Assembly: GCA_012964275.1 (NCBI GenBank)
Contig: DTUG01000231.1
Coordinates: 1 to 26,456, forward strand
Reading direction: 5' to 3'
Length of the DNA: 26,456 bases
Origin: Fidelibacterota bacterium
GTDB taxonomy: Bacteria; Fidelibacterota; Marinisomatia; Marinisomatales; UBA1611
The notes under the pieces are model-generated. The model saw only the letters and a program-made list of their open reading frames with translations, had not been told where the DNA came from and searched no databases. The stretch's first letter is position 1; each line of letters opens with the position of its first letter. Position numbers and translations under genes: made by a program. This document shows positions 1 through 8,101 of this stretch, one piece after another.

Positions 1-167
1 AAGAGCTTGATAATTTCTATGCACCCACAGGGCTGGACCTCAAAGCACAAACCCCGGAACAGATTGCCCTGAGTATTCTATCTGAAATGGTAATGTTAGG
101 CAATAAGGGTAGCGGTGTACAAATGAGGACACTGGTTCCTGATGAGATGGCTGAAGACATATCATAA
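1..167 (+). CDS. XdhC/CoxI-family protein, C-terminal end (partial)
   Basis: Only the last 54 codons are present, read in the frame starting at base 3 and ending with TAA at 165-167. The segment YAPTGLDLKAQTPEQIALS followed by ILSEMVML matches the end of the Rossmann domain of XdhC/CoxI proteins, where a P-x-GLD-x-A-x-TP-E-IA-SI-AE pattern is typical. XdhC proteins bind molybdenum cofactor and help its sulfuration and insertion into xanthine dehydrogenase-type hydroxylases. A cysteine desulfurase follows 41 bp downstream on the same strand, which fits that role because the sulfur comes from a NifS-type enzyme. The N-terminal part is outside the window, so membership rests on a short segment. 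Confidence 0.7.
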   Translation, partial: ELDNFYAPTGLDLKAQTPEQIALSILSEMVMLGNKGSGVQMRTLVPDEMAEDIS

Positions 168-208
168 GTGGCAGTTTGCTAGCTGCCCTTGATTGACAAA
201 TACAATCT

Positions 209-1387
209 ATGAATAAGCTGGTCTATTTAGATAACCAAGCCACAACGCCCCTGGACCCTGACGTCCTTATGGCTATGCTGCCCTATTTCAGGGATAAATT
301 TGGAAATGCCGCTAGTGTGCACCATGCTTTTGGTCGGGAAGGGAAGGAAGCTGTGGAAGGCTCCCGAAAACTTCTGGCGGAAAGTATTCAGGGACGTTCC
401 AGAGATATCATTTTTACCAGCGGTGCCACGGAATCCATTAACCTAGCTATCAAGGGAGTTTGCAAAAAGTACCAGAACAAAGGTCAGCACATTGTTACTC
501 AAAATACAGAGCATAAAGCAGTTCTGGATACCTGTGCTGCCATGGAGCAAGCAGGTTGGCGAGTAACCTATCTGCCTGTGGATTCAGATGGATTTGTGAA
601 TCCACAGTCTGTTTTTCACGCCATTGGAAAAGATACCGTACTGGTTGCGGTCATGCATGCCAATAATGAAATTGGGACCATTCAGCCTGTGGCGAAGATC
701 GGCGCAATTTGTAGTCAGGAAAATGTATTCTTCATGGTAGATGCCAGCCAATCTTTTGGGAAACTGGAGATCAACGTGAACGAAATGTGCATCGACCTAT
801 TGGCAGCAACAGCGCATAAGATATACGGTCCAAAAGGGATCGGGCTATTGTATGTTCGACAGAAGGATCCCAAAGTAAAACTTGAAATGCAGATGGAGGG
901 CGGCGGGCATGAACGGGGCTTTCGTTCCGGGACATTGGCTGTGCCTCAGATAGTTGGCTTTGGAAAAGCGGTCGAACTTTGCCTAGAGGTAAAAAAGGAG
1001 GAAAACCAGCGCTTGGCGACTCTTCGAGACTTAATGTTTAAATCGATCCAGGATGCACACCCGGAAGTGATATGCAATGGCAGCCAAGAACAGCGGCTGA
1101 CGCATAATATGAATCTCTGTTTTCCTGGTCTCGAGGCAGAATCCCTGATCATGAAAATGAAGGGTGTCGCATGTTCAACAGGATCAGCCTGCAGCAGTGC
1201 CAATTTGGAACCATCTCATGTAATGAAAGCGATCGGGAGAGATACAGAAATGGCCCATTCTTCCATAAGATTTAGCTTGGGAAGATTCAATACAGAGGAT
1301 GAAATTCATTTTGCGATTGATGAAATAATTCATGCCATTTCTGATTTAAAAAAGAAATCGTTGAGATATCAACCTATAAATAATTAA
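209..1387 (+). CDS. Cysteine desulfurase (NifS/IscS family, class V aminotransferase fold)
   Basis: PLP-dependent enzyme that removes sulfur from L-cysteine as an enzyme persulfide and delivers it to Fe-S clusters, tRNA thiolation or molybdenum cofactor. At 392 residues it has normal length. Visible motifs: the N-terminal YLDNQATTPLDP; the cofactor region FTSGATESINLA; His102 in NTEHKAVLD; NNEIGTIQPV; Schiff-base Lys204 in TAHKIYGPKG; and catalytic Cys328 in the mobile loop CSTGSACSSANLEPSHVM, which is the long-loop IscS/NifS (group I) form. No good ribosome-binding site is visible before the ATG. It follows an XdhC-family gene, so Moco sulfuration is a plausible specific job, but a housekeeping Fe-S role (iscS) cannot be excluded. 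No iscU or iscA gene lies next to it. Confidence 0.93.
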   Translation: MNKLVYLDNQATTPLDPDVLMAMLPYFRDKFGNAASVHHAFGREGKEAVEGSRKLLAESIQGRSRDIIFTSGATESINLAIKGVCKKYQNKGQHIVTQNTEHKAVLDTCAAMEQAGWRVTYLPVDSDGFVNPQSVFHAIGKDTVLVAVMHANNEIGTIQPVAKIGAICSQENVFFMVDASQSFGKLEINVNEMCIDLLAATAHKIYGPKGIGLLYVRQKDPKVKLEMQMEGGGHERGFRSGTLAVPQIVGFGKAVELCLEVKKEENQRLATLRDLMFKSIQDAHPEVICNGSQEQRLTHNMNLCFPGLEAESLIMKMKGVACSTGSACSSANLEPSHVMKAIGRDTEMAHSSIRFSLGRFNTEDEIHFAIDEIIHAISDLKKKSLRYQPINN

Positions 1388-1402
1388 TCGGGAGAATTTT
1401 CA

Positions 1403-3346
1403 ATGCCCACGAATATTTTTAATCCAACTGAAGAATGGTCAGCCAACGCTCATGTCCCATCCCTTGACCTATACCGCGAACGTTACCAAAAATCCATCGC
1501 AGACCCGGAAGCGTTCTGGTCAAACGTCGCACAAAGGCTGGATTGGATCCAACCGTGGAAAACGGTCCGGAAATATGATTTTGTCAAAGGAGAGATCGAG
1601 TGGTTTTCCGGTGGGAAACTGAATGTTTCTTATAATTGTATCGATCGTCATATCCATAATGGCCATGGTGACCAGACCGCCATCATTTGGGAAGGCAATG
1701 ATCCGAACCAATCCAGGGCCTTCTCATTTAATGATATATTGAAAGAAGTGTCCCAGTTTTCGAACGCGTTAAAGTCCCTGGGTGTGGAGAAGGGAGACCG
1801 GGTTTGCCTGTATATGCAAATGATTCCCGAATTGGCCTTTGCCATGTTGGCCTGTACCCGCATCGGTGCCGTCCATTCCGTGGTATTCGGCGCTTTCAGC
1901 GCCGATTCCCTCCGGGACCGGATCAATGATTCTAAATGCAAAATATTGATAACCCAGGATACGGGCGTGCGGGGTACCAAGCAAAATATCCCCATGAAAT
2001 CCAATGCTGATAATGCGGTTGCGGATACACCTTCCATCGGGAATGTGATCGTGGTTCGCCGGACGGGTGAACCGGTTTCCATGGACAGGCAACGGGACAT
2101 CTGGTGGCACGAGGCGGTGTCCGGTATGAACGCTATTTGCGAACCGGAAGAAATGGATGCGGAAGACCCCTTATTCATTTTGTATACCTCTGGATCTACC
2201 GGTACACCGAAAGGTGTCCTCCACACCACGGGTGGTTATCTGGTCTATACTTCCTACACCCATGAAATGATCTTTGATTACAAGGAAAAGGATATTTATT
2301 GGTGTACGGCAGATATCGGCTGGATCACCGGTCATTCCTACATTGTTTATGGGCCGTTGGCTAACCGGGCTACCACGGTCATGTTTGAAGGGGTACCCAA
2401 TTACCCTGATTATGGACGTTTCTGGGATGTGGTGGATAAGCACAGGATCAACCAGTTTTACACGGCGCCTACGGCATTGCGGGCGCTCATGAAGGAGGGG
2501 AATGACTGGGTCACATCGCGAGATCTGTCCAGCTTGCGGCTGTTAGGAACGGTGGGTGAACCCATCAAAGAACCGGAATGGAACTGGTATAATACCGTGG
2601 TGGGTAAAGGGAATTGTCCTATTGTGGATACCTGGTGGCAGACGGAAACCGGTGGAATATTGATCACACCACTGCCTGGAGCAACACCCACGAAACCAGG
2701 CTCAGCCACGTTTCCATTTTTTGGTATTGAACCGTCCATTATGTCTGAGGATGGGCAGGAGATCGAAGGAAACGATGTCCAGGGCCTGTTGGCCATCAAA
2801 ACGTCCTGGCCAGGGCAGATGCGCACCATTTATGGCGACCATGACCGTTTCATTCAAACCTATTTTTCTCAATTTCCCGGGTACTATTTTACTGGTGACG
2901 GCGCTCGCCGGGATGAGGACGGATATTACTGGATCACGGGCCGGGTGGATGATGTATTAAATGTGTCCGGTCACCGGATCGGAACGGCAGAGGTAGAAGG
3001 CGCCATTGGAAAAGCAAATGGTGTCGCCGAAGCGGCTGTGGTAGGGTTTCCTCATGATATCAAGGGTCAAGGGATCTATGCCTTTGTGACCTTAATGACA
3101 GGAGTAGAAGAGTCGGATGATATCCACATGGATATTTTAGGTACAGTAACAAAGGAGATCGGCCCCCACGCCAAACCGGATCAAGTGCAGTTCACACCGG
3201 CCTTGCCGAAAACGCGCTCCGGAAAGATCATGCGGAGAATCTTAAGAAAAATCGCGGAAGGCGATTCAGACAATATGGGCGATATTTCTACCCTGGCGGA
3301 TCCTTCTGTGGTGGAAAGCCTTATTTCCCGGCAGCCTCCAGCTTAG
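1403..3346 (+). CDS. acs: Acetyl-CoA synthetase (AMP-forming)
   Basis: Cytosolic enzyme that converts acetate, ATP and CoA to acetyl-CoA, AMP and pyrophosphate. The 647-residue length matches the family (about 650). The P-loop-like ATP site YTSGSTGTPKG, the ADIGWITGHSYIVYGPL segment, the acyl-pocket region DTWWQTETGG, the ITGRVDDVLNVSGHRIGTAE hinge region, and the C-terminal LPKTRSGKIMRRILR with catalytic/acetylatable Lys608 are all present. The Trp in DTWW is the residue that restricts the pocket to short acyl groups, favouring acetate over longer acids. A GGGAG ribosome-binding site lies 8 nt before the ATG, and the gene follows the desulfurase by 15 bp. Its last 26 bp overlap the convergent gene on the other strand. 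Confidence 0.96.
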   Translation: MPTNIFNPTEEWSANAHVPSLDLYRERYQKSIADPEAFWSNVAQRLDWIQPWKTVRKYDFVKGEIEWFSGGKLNVSYNCIDRHIHNGHGDQTAIIWEGNDPNQSRAFSFNDILKEVSQFSNALKSLGVEKGDRVCLYMQMIPELAFAMLACTRIGAVHSVVFGAFSADSLRDRINDSKCKILITQDTGVRGTKQNIPMKSNADNAVADTPSIGNVIVVRRTGEPVSMDRQRDIWWHEAVSGMNAICEPEEMDAEDPLFILYTSGSTGTPKGVLHTTGGYLVYTSYTHEMIFDYKEKDIYWCTADIGWITGHSYIVYGPLANRATTVMFEGVPNYPDYGRFWDVVDKHRINQFYTAPTALRALMKEGNDWVTSRDLSSLRLLGTVGEPIKEPEWNWYNTVVGKGNCPIVDTWWQTETGGILITPLPGATPTKPGSATFPFFGIEPSIMSEDGQEIEGNDVQGLLAIKTSWPGQMRTIYGDHDRFIQTYFSQFPGYYFTGDGARRDEDGYYWITGRVDDVLNVSGHRIGTAEVEGAIGKANGVAEAAVVGFPHDIKGQGIYAFVTLMTGVEESDDIHMDILGTVTKEIGPHAKPDQVQFTPALPKTRSGKIMRRILRKIAEGDSDNMGDISTLADPSVVESLISRQPPA

Positions 3347-6300
3347 CATTCATATCCCGGACCCGTCTGGTGAGCAGGCTGATGATTTGTTTCATAATCT
3401 CTGCGTTCCCGGCCATGAGTTCGTAAAAGCCATCCTGGTTGATCTTTAATAGGACCGCATTCTGACCGGCAGTGGCATCAGCGGACCGGGGTTTGTTGTC
3501 CAGCAAAGCCATCTCCCCCAGGGACGCACCTTTTTCCAATTGAGCTATTTCTTTTTCCCTGGTGTGGATGGAGACCGATCCGTCTAAAATGATGAACATG
3601 GAATCGCCCTCGTCCCCTTCCTTAAAAATAGGCTCGCCCTGATCATAGAGTTTGGCACGGGAGATCTGGGCAATGTGGGTCAGGACCTCGCCGGGAATGT
3701 TGCGGAAAAGGTCCACGGATTTCAGGAGGATGGTTCTTTCTAAAATGGTGTACATGGTTGACTCCGTTTTAATTTGAAATTTAGTTAAGGGGATTTTGGT
3801 ATTATCGGCTGTTCGATCTTTAAACAATTGGGCTAAATAGATCGTAGGATCCACCTCGTCCCAGTTAATAGTTTCCAGGATGGAATTTTTTCCTGATTCC
3901 AATAAACATTGGATAGCCAGAACAGATTTCCATTCATGACCCGATTCAGCCCAGTCCTTCAAATAATGATCAAGAGAGTCAGGGAGTTCTGAAAACAATT
4001 CCTGGCCCGTAGAGACAGTATCCGCATCCGGGTCAACCAGGGGAACGATGAGTTTCCTGACCTCCTTGTTGCATGATGAATCCAGGAATTCCAGAACAAA
4101 CGGGATATGAGTTTCATTGTTATTGAGTACATACTGAATATAGGATTCGATAGGTGTATTCGGTATGTGCAAAATGCTGAGCCTTAAAAGTACCTGGATC
4201 AATTTTTTCTGTTCGTATAATAGATGGTCCCGGATCAGCATTCCATTTTTCTGAGTCGAAACGGTTGAATGGAACAGATGCAGTTTATAGAACCGCCTGG
4301 CCAGTTGTTCCACTTCGTCCAGGAACGGTTCTCCAAATTCATTCGGCACATTTCCGGAACGAGCTATCCGCAACAAGGAGCGAGCCGCCGTGACCAGTAT
4401 ATCCATGTCAGACCGGGTTAATAGGACTCGTAAAATTCTAACAGTATTTTTTGTGGGATAATCTTCAAGGCAGCGGGTGATACCCCGTTCCAGTGATTTT
4501 GAAATTGAATCATCTGATAAGGAATCAGCCAGGGAGGTAATTACATCATCCGCAGGAAATTGAGCCAGGGCACTACGTGCAAAATTGGCTGTTTCCGATG
4601 ATTCCAGGTTGGAAATGATTGCTGGTAGAAGGGATAGTTCGTGGCGGTTACCGGCTACTTTTAAGGCTGCTTCACGGATCTCAAATGATGGATAGGGTAA
4701 TAACTCGATCAGGGTTTCATTGGGCAGCAGGTCGCTTGATGCTTGCAAATAATAGAGGGCGATAGCCGTGGTGTGCTCATCTTTCACATCGAGGAAATCA
4801 TGGAGAATTTTTTCTGCTTCAATTTTGTGGATTTTCATTCGTAATAATCCAACCGCACTGGCGGCTTGAATGTGTTCATTATCACTGCTCAGGTTTTGCT
4901 GAAGTGAATCCGCCAGCTGTAAAAGGGATCGGTCCACGGCGATGGTAATTGCAGCGGCTGAAGCTTCGTTATCTCCACTGGCAGCGTTCAGGATCACGTC
5001 ATTATCCAAAATATCCGTCATGGAGCCCGCCAGATTTATTATCTGTTTTCTCACTTCAAGAGAACCGGACTCCATTAGGTTTAATAACGTTTTTTTAAAC
5101 GGATGAAGGGGCAGCGGCTTCAGCAGGTCCAGGGCAAAAAGCTGTTTGAATTCATCCTCATCTTTTAAGGTTTTATCAATGGTTTCAACGATTTGGCTAT
5201 CGGTGACGTCAAACTGGACATCATCCAGATTGAGCCGCCGCTGTTCAATGGCCTTCATCAGGGTATTCACGTAGCCATTTTTCAACCGAAAATTATTCCA
5301 AAGCCAGATGCAGGACAGGCCGATAACAGGTAAACTCAGCCAGTGCAGTTTTTCGGTGGGAATAAACTCCAGGGACACAATGATGAAGATCAGGATCCCG
5401 ATGGCTCCTTCCATTATGGACCTGATGGATGAATCAATGACCGGCTTGGTCCGCCGCGTTTTTTGTTTATCAACCGGCAGCCATAGGATCTCCCGGGTGG
5501 TGCTCTGGATGGAAAATTTGAACACCTGGTCAGCAAAACGGGCGATGAAAACTGTCATGATCCCCGCCGCAGCAAAAAAGGCCGCCGATCCTACTATTAG
5601 GCTGATGGGGAGAATTAAAAGACCGCCAATGATGCCAAATCGTGAAAGGACAAACCCGGTAATGAAAAATTGCATTATGAGGGTGGCCCCTCCCGTTACC
5701 ATATAATAGGTTCCGAAGAAAGCCGCCAGGGAATCGGCTTCAGGGTAGGTCGCTGCTGCCGTCATTTTGAACTGGTATTCGATGACCCGGGACGAGATAG
5801 CAGCAATGACCACCATAACGGCGATCGATTTCAAATATGGATTGAATGATGATGGCTTCCTGAATGTTTGTTCATCATTACGGCGGCTGGGCTTTGGTTT
5901 TTTATCCGCTGTGTTCCGGAAGGGCTTCAGAAGCCAGGTGAACAGGATAGCCAGGGCGATGAATCCCATGGTGGGGATGAGCAGGTTTCCGGCCCCGAAT
6001 TTTGTCACGAAGGGTTTGATACCGTACCCGGCGCCGATCCCGGCGATGGATCCGCCGGCACCGATAATACTGAAAAGACGCTTGGCCTGGCGGGCATTGA
6101 AGATCTCCCCGGCCAAAAGCCAGAATTGCAAGACGGAAATGGAAATGATAACGTCAACCCAGACATACAGAACCGGAATCATAATACCTTTCAATCTTAA
6201 CTGGATGCCGGCGAGAGTGATGATAAATATGAGTGACGTAATGGTGATGTTCATTCCAAGGTCTTTCCCCGATGCCAGATGGTTGTAAAGGGCAACAGCC

Positions 6301-6482
6301 GCCACCATGACCACCGCGATGGCGGCAAACATGAGAGGCAGGAGAGAGCGGTCATAATCAGTGAGAAAGAATGTATCTCGTGCACTGGATCCAGTGATAC
6401 TGGCAGCGACGATGGAAAAGAACATTAGGAATGCCAGGGCAGTGGGTTTTCGTTCTTCCGGTTTAATAGAGATGATTCCCAT
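3321..6482 (-). CDS. NTT-like (ADP/ATP translocase-family) membrane protein fused to HEAT repeats and a C-terminal cNMP-binding domain
   Basis: A 1053-residue, three-part protein. Residues about 15-430 hold roughly a dozen hydrophobic segments; the first helix is followed by SSARDTFFLTDYD, resembling the start of the TLC ATP/ADP translocase (NTT) family. Residues about 430-880 are helical repeats with leucine spacing of HEAT/Armadillo type (for example SSFEIREAALKVAGN). Residues 910-1050 are a cyclic-nucleotide-binding domain with phosphate-binding cassette LGEMALLDNKPRSA, in which Glu990 and Arg999 keep the ligand-contacting pair. NTT-HEAT fusions are known in free-living bacteria, and their substrate is unsettled, so nucleotide transport is not assumed. 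It could be a membrane sensor or a regulated transporter. It is divergent from pepA (134 bp apart) and convergent with acs. Confidence 0.8.
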   Translation of the reverse strand: MGIISIKPEERKPTALAFLMFFSIVAASITGSSARDTFFLTDYDRSLLPLMFAAIAVVMVAAVALYNHLASGKDLGMNITITSLIFIITLAGIQLRLKGIMIPVLYVWVDVIISISVLQFWLLAGEIFNARQAKRLFSIIGAGGSIAGIGAGYGIKPFVTKFGAGNLLIPTMGFIALAILFTWLLKPFRNTADKKPKPSRRNDEQTFRKPSSFNPYLKSIAVMVVIAAISSRVIEYQFKMTAAATYPEADSLAAFFGTYYMVTGGATLIMQFFITGFVLSRFGIIGGLLILPISLIVGSAAFFAAAGIMTVFIARFADQVFKFSIQSTTREILWLPVDKQKTRRTKPVIDSSIRSIMEGAIGILIFIIVSLEFIPTEKLHWLSLPVIGLSCIWLWNNFRLKNGYVNTLMKAIEQRRLNLDDVQFDVTDSQIVETIDKTLKDEDEFKQLFALDLLKPLPLHPFKKTLLNLMESGSLEVRKQIINLAGSMTDILDNDVILNAASGDNEASAAAITIAVDRSLLQLADSLQQNLSSDNEHIQAASAVGLLRMKIHKIEAEKILHDFLDVKDEHTTAIALYYLQASSDLLPNETLIELLPYPSFEIREAALKVAGNRHELSLLPAIISNLESSETANFARSALAQFPADDVITSLADSLSDDSISKSLERGITRCLEDYPTKNTVRILRVLLTRSDMDILVTAARSLLRIARSGNVPNEFGEPFLDEVEQLARRFYKLHLFHSTVSTQKNGMLIRDHLLYEQKKLIQVLLRLSILHIPNTPIESYIQYVLNNNETHIPFVLEFLDSSCNKEVRKLIVPLVDPDADTVSTGQELFSELPDSLDHYLKDWAESGHEWKSVLAIQCLLESGKNSILETINWDEVDPTIYLAQLFKDRTADNTKIPLTKFQIKTESTMYTILERTILLKSVDLFRNIPGEVLTHIAQISRAKLYDQGEPIFKEGDEGDSMFIILDGSVSIHTREKEIAQLEKGASLGEMALLDNKPRSADATAGQNAVLLKINQDGFYELMAGNAEIMKQIISLLTRRVRDMNAKLEAAGK

Positions 6483-6616
6483 GGTTGTAGGTAATAACTT
6501 AATAATTCTAAGGTTCAGAAAGTTTCTGTAAATACAAGAATGTGGTTAGTTGAATCACCAATCCCACAGCGGTAACTTTTTGATTCATTTTTAATCACAA
6601 ATAGATTGAGGAAATC

Positions 6617-8077
6617 ATGTCGCATATTTCAACGGTAACTGTAGCAGGATCATCTTGGCAAGAAAGCGATGCCGGTCTTATCGCTGTTGGTGTATATAAG
6701 GATCAATCCCTGACTCCTTTGGCCCAAGAAGTGGACAAAGCCATCGGAGGACTTATTACTCAGGGAATCAACCTGAAAGATATCAAAGGAAAAATAGGGC
6801 AATCCCATTTCTTCTATGCTGAAGGAAAAATGATCTCTGTCTTGGGATTGGGGCAAAGAGACAAAGTTGATTCCAATTCGATCCGTCTGGCTGCCGGTGC
6901 CGCAGCCAGAGCAGCCATCAGCAGGAAAGTGAGATCCGTGGCCGTGGAATGTTTTTGTTCCGGGCTTGATAGCTGTCAGCCCATGGGTGAAGGACTGGTA
7001 CTGGGAAGCTATCAATTCCTGGATTACAAGACTAAAGATGAAGAAAACTTTGAACTTGATTCTGCAGCTGTCATTGGCTGTGATAGTGACGAGATTGCGA
7101 AAGGCACCGAGATCGCGAAAGCTGTATGCTTTTCCCGGGACTTAGCCAATCATCCTGGGAATGTTACCACTCCCACCCGCTTGGCCGATGCTGCCAGGGA
7201 AATTTCTGACGAAGCCGGAATGAATTTAACTGTCTTTGACCGCAAAGAATTCACTGAAATGGGTATGGGCGGTCTGGCCGGTGTGGCCCAGGGAACCGAT
7301 GAGCCTCCGAAATTTATCATTCTTGAATATTTTGGGACAGACAAGGAGAAGCAGCCTAAGGTCCTTGTCGGAAAAGGATTGACTTTCGATGCGGGAGGTA
7401 TTTCAATCAAACCCGCCTCGAAAATGGATGAAATGAAATATGATATGTGCGGTTCCGCCACAGTTCTGGGTGTTTTCAAAGCCATGGCAGCATTGAAGCC
7501 AAAAATCAATGTGGTAGGGATTGTGCCATCAACCGAAAACCTGGTGGGTGCAAAAGCATATAAACCAGGGGACATACTAACTGCCTATAATGGCAAAACC
7601 ATCGAAGTATTAAATACAGATGCTGAAGGCAGGCTCATCCTTGCTGATGGGCTATCCTATGCCTGCAAGCATTATGAACCGGAATTTATCCTTGATTTTG
7701 CCACCTTGACCGGCGCTGTTTTGGTCGCTCTTGGTCATATTGCTACTGGAATTATGGGTACTGATGATGAACTGGTCAACAGGGTAAAAAAATCATCTGA
7801 AAATGTTGGTGAAAAGGTCTGGGAATTTCCTTTATGGCCCGAGTTTTGCAAACAGATTCAATCCAAGATTGCGGATGTGAAAAATATCGGCGCACCGCGC
7901 CAGGCTGGTACTATTGCCGGTGGTGCCTTCCTGAAAGAATTTGTAGACGAAAATATACCCTGGGTACACTTTGATATTGCCGGCACTGCCTGGGGGGTTA
8001 AACCAGATTCATGCAATCCTAAAGGGAGCGCAACAGGGGTTGCGATCAGGCTGGTATTAGACCTATTGGGCGTTTAA
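6617..8077 (+). CDS. pepA: Leucyl aminopeptidase (M17 family)
   Basis: Cytosolic dinuclear-metal peptidase that removes N-terminal residues from peptides; some members also bind DNA. The 486-residue length is typical. The catalytic C-terminal half contains GKGLTFDAGGISIKP, KYDMCGSA and the family signature NTDAEGRL. By alignment with E. coli PepA numbering (offset 17), the metal ligands are Lys253, Asp258, Asp276, Asp335 and Glu337, with catalytic Lys265 and Arg339; all are present. The N-terminal half (residues 1-165) is the more divergent macro-like domain. A GAGG ribosome-binding site lies 5 nt before the ATG. The next gene begins about 25 bp after the stop on the same strand and may be cotranscribed. 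Confidence 0.95.
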   Translation: MSHISTVTVAGSSWQESDAGLIAVGVYKDQSLTPLAQEVDKAIGGLITQGINLKDIKGKIGQSHFFYAEGKMISVLGLGQRDKVDSNSIRLAAGAAARAAISRKVRSVAVECFCSGLDSCQPMGEGLVLGSYQFLDYKTKDEENFELDSAAVIGCDSDEIAKGTEIAKAVCFSRDLANHPGNVTTPTRLADAAREISDEAGMNLTVFDRKEFTEMGMGGLAGVAQGTDEPPKFIILEYFGTDKEKQPKVLVGKGLTFDAGGISIKPASKMDEMKYDMCGSATVLGVFKAMAALKPKINVVGIVPSTENLVGAKAYKPGDILTAYNGKTIEVLNTDAEGRLILADGLSYACKHYEPEFILDFATLTGAVLVALGHIATGIMGTDDELVNRVKKSSENVGEKVWEFPLWPEFCKQIQSKIADVKNIGAPRQAGTIAGGAFLKEFVDENIPWVHFDIAGTAWGVKPDSCNPKGSATGVAIRLVLDLLGV

Positions 8078-8101
8078 CTAGTTTAATAAAACAGAGAAAT
8101 C

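Noticed and set aside
173..187. Small hairpin GGCAG/CTGCC between the XdhC-family and desulfurase genes
   Set aside because: Only a 5-bp stem with no T run; not enough to call a terminator.
1648..2229. Long antisense open frame inside acs (193 codons)
   Set aside because: It lies fully within a highly conserved gene in the opposite direction, has no domain-like features and no ribosome-binding site. Similar antisense frames occur across the window.
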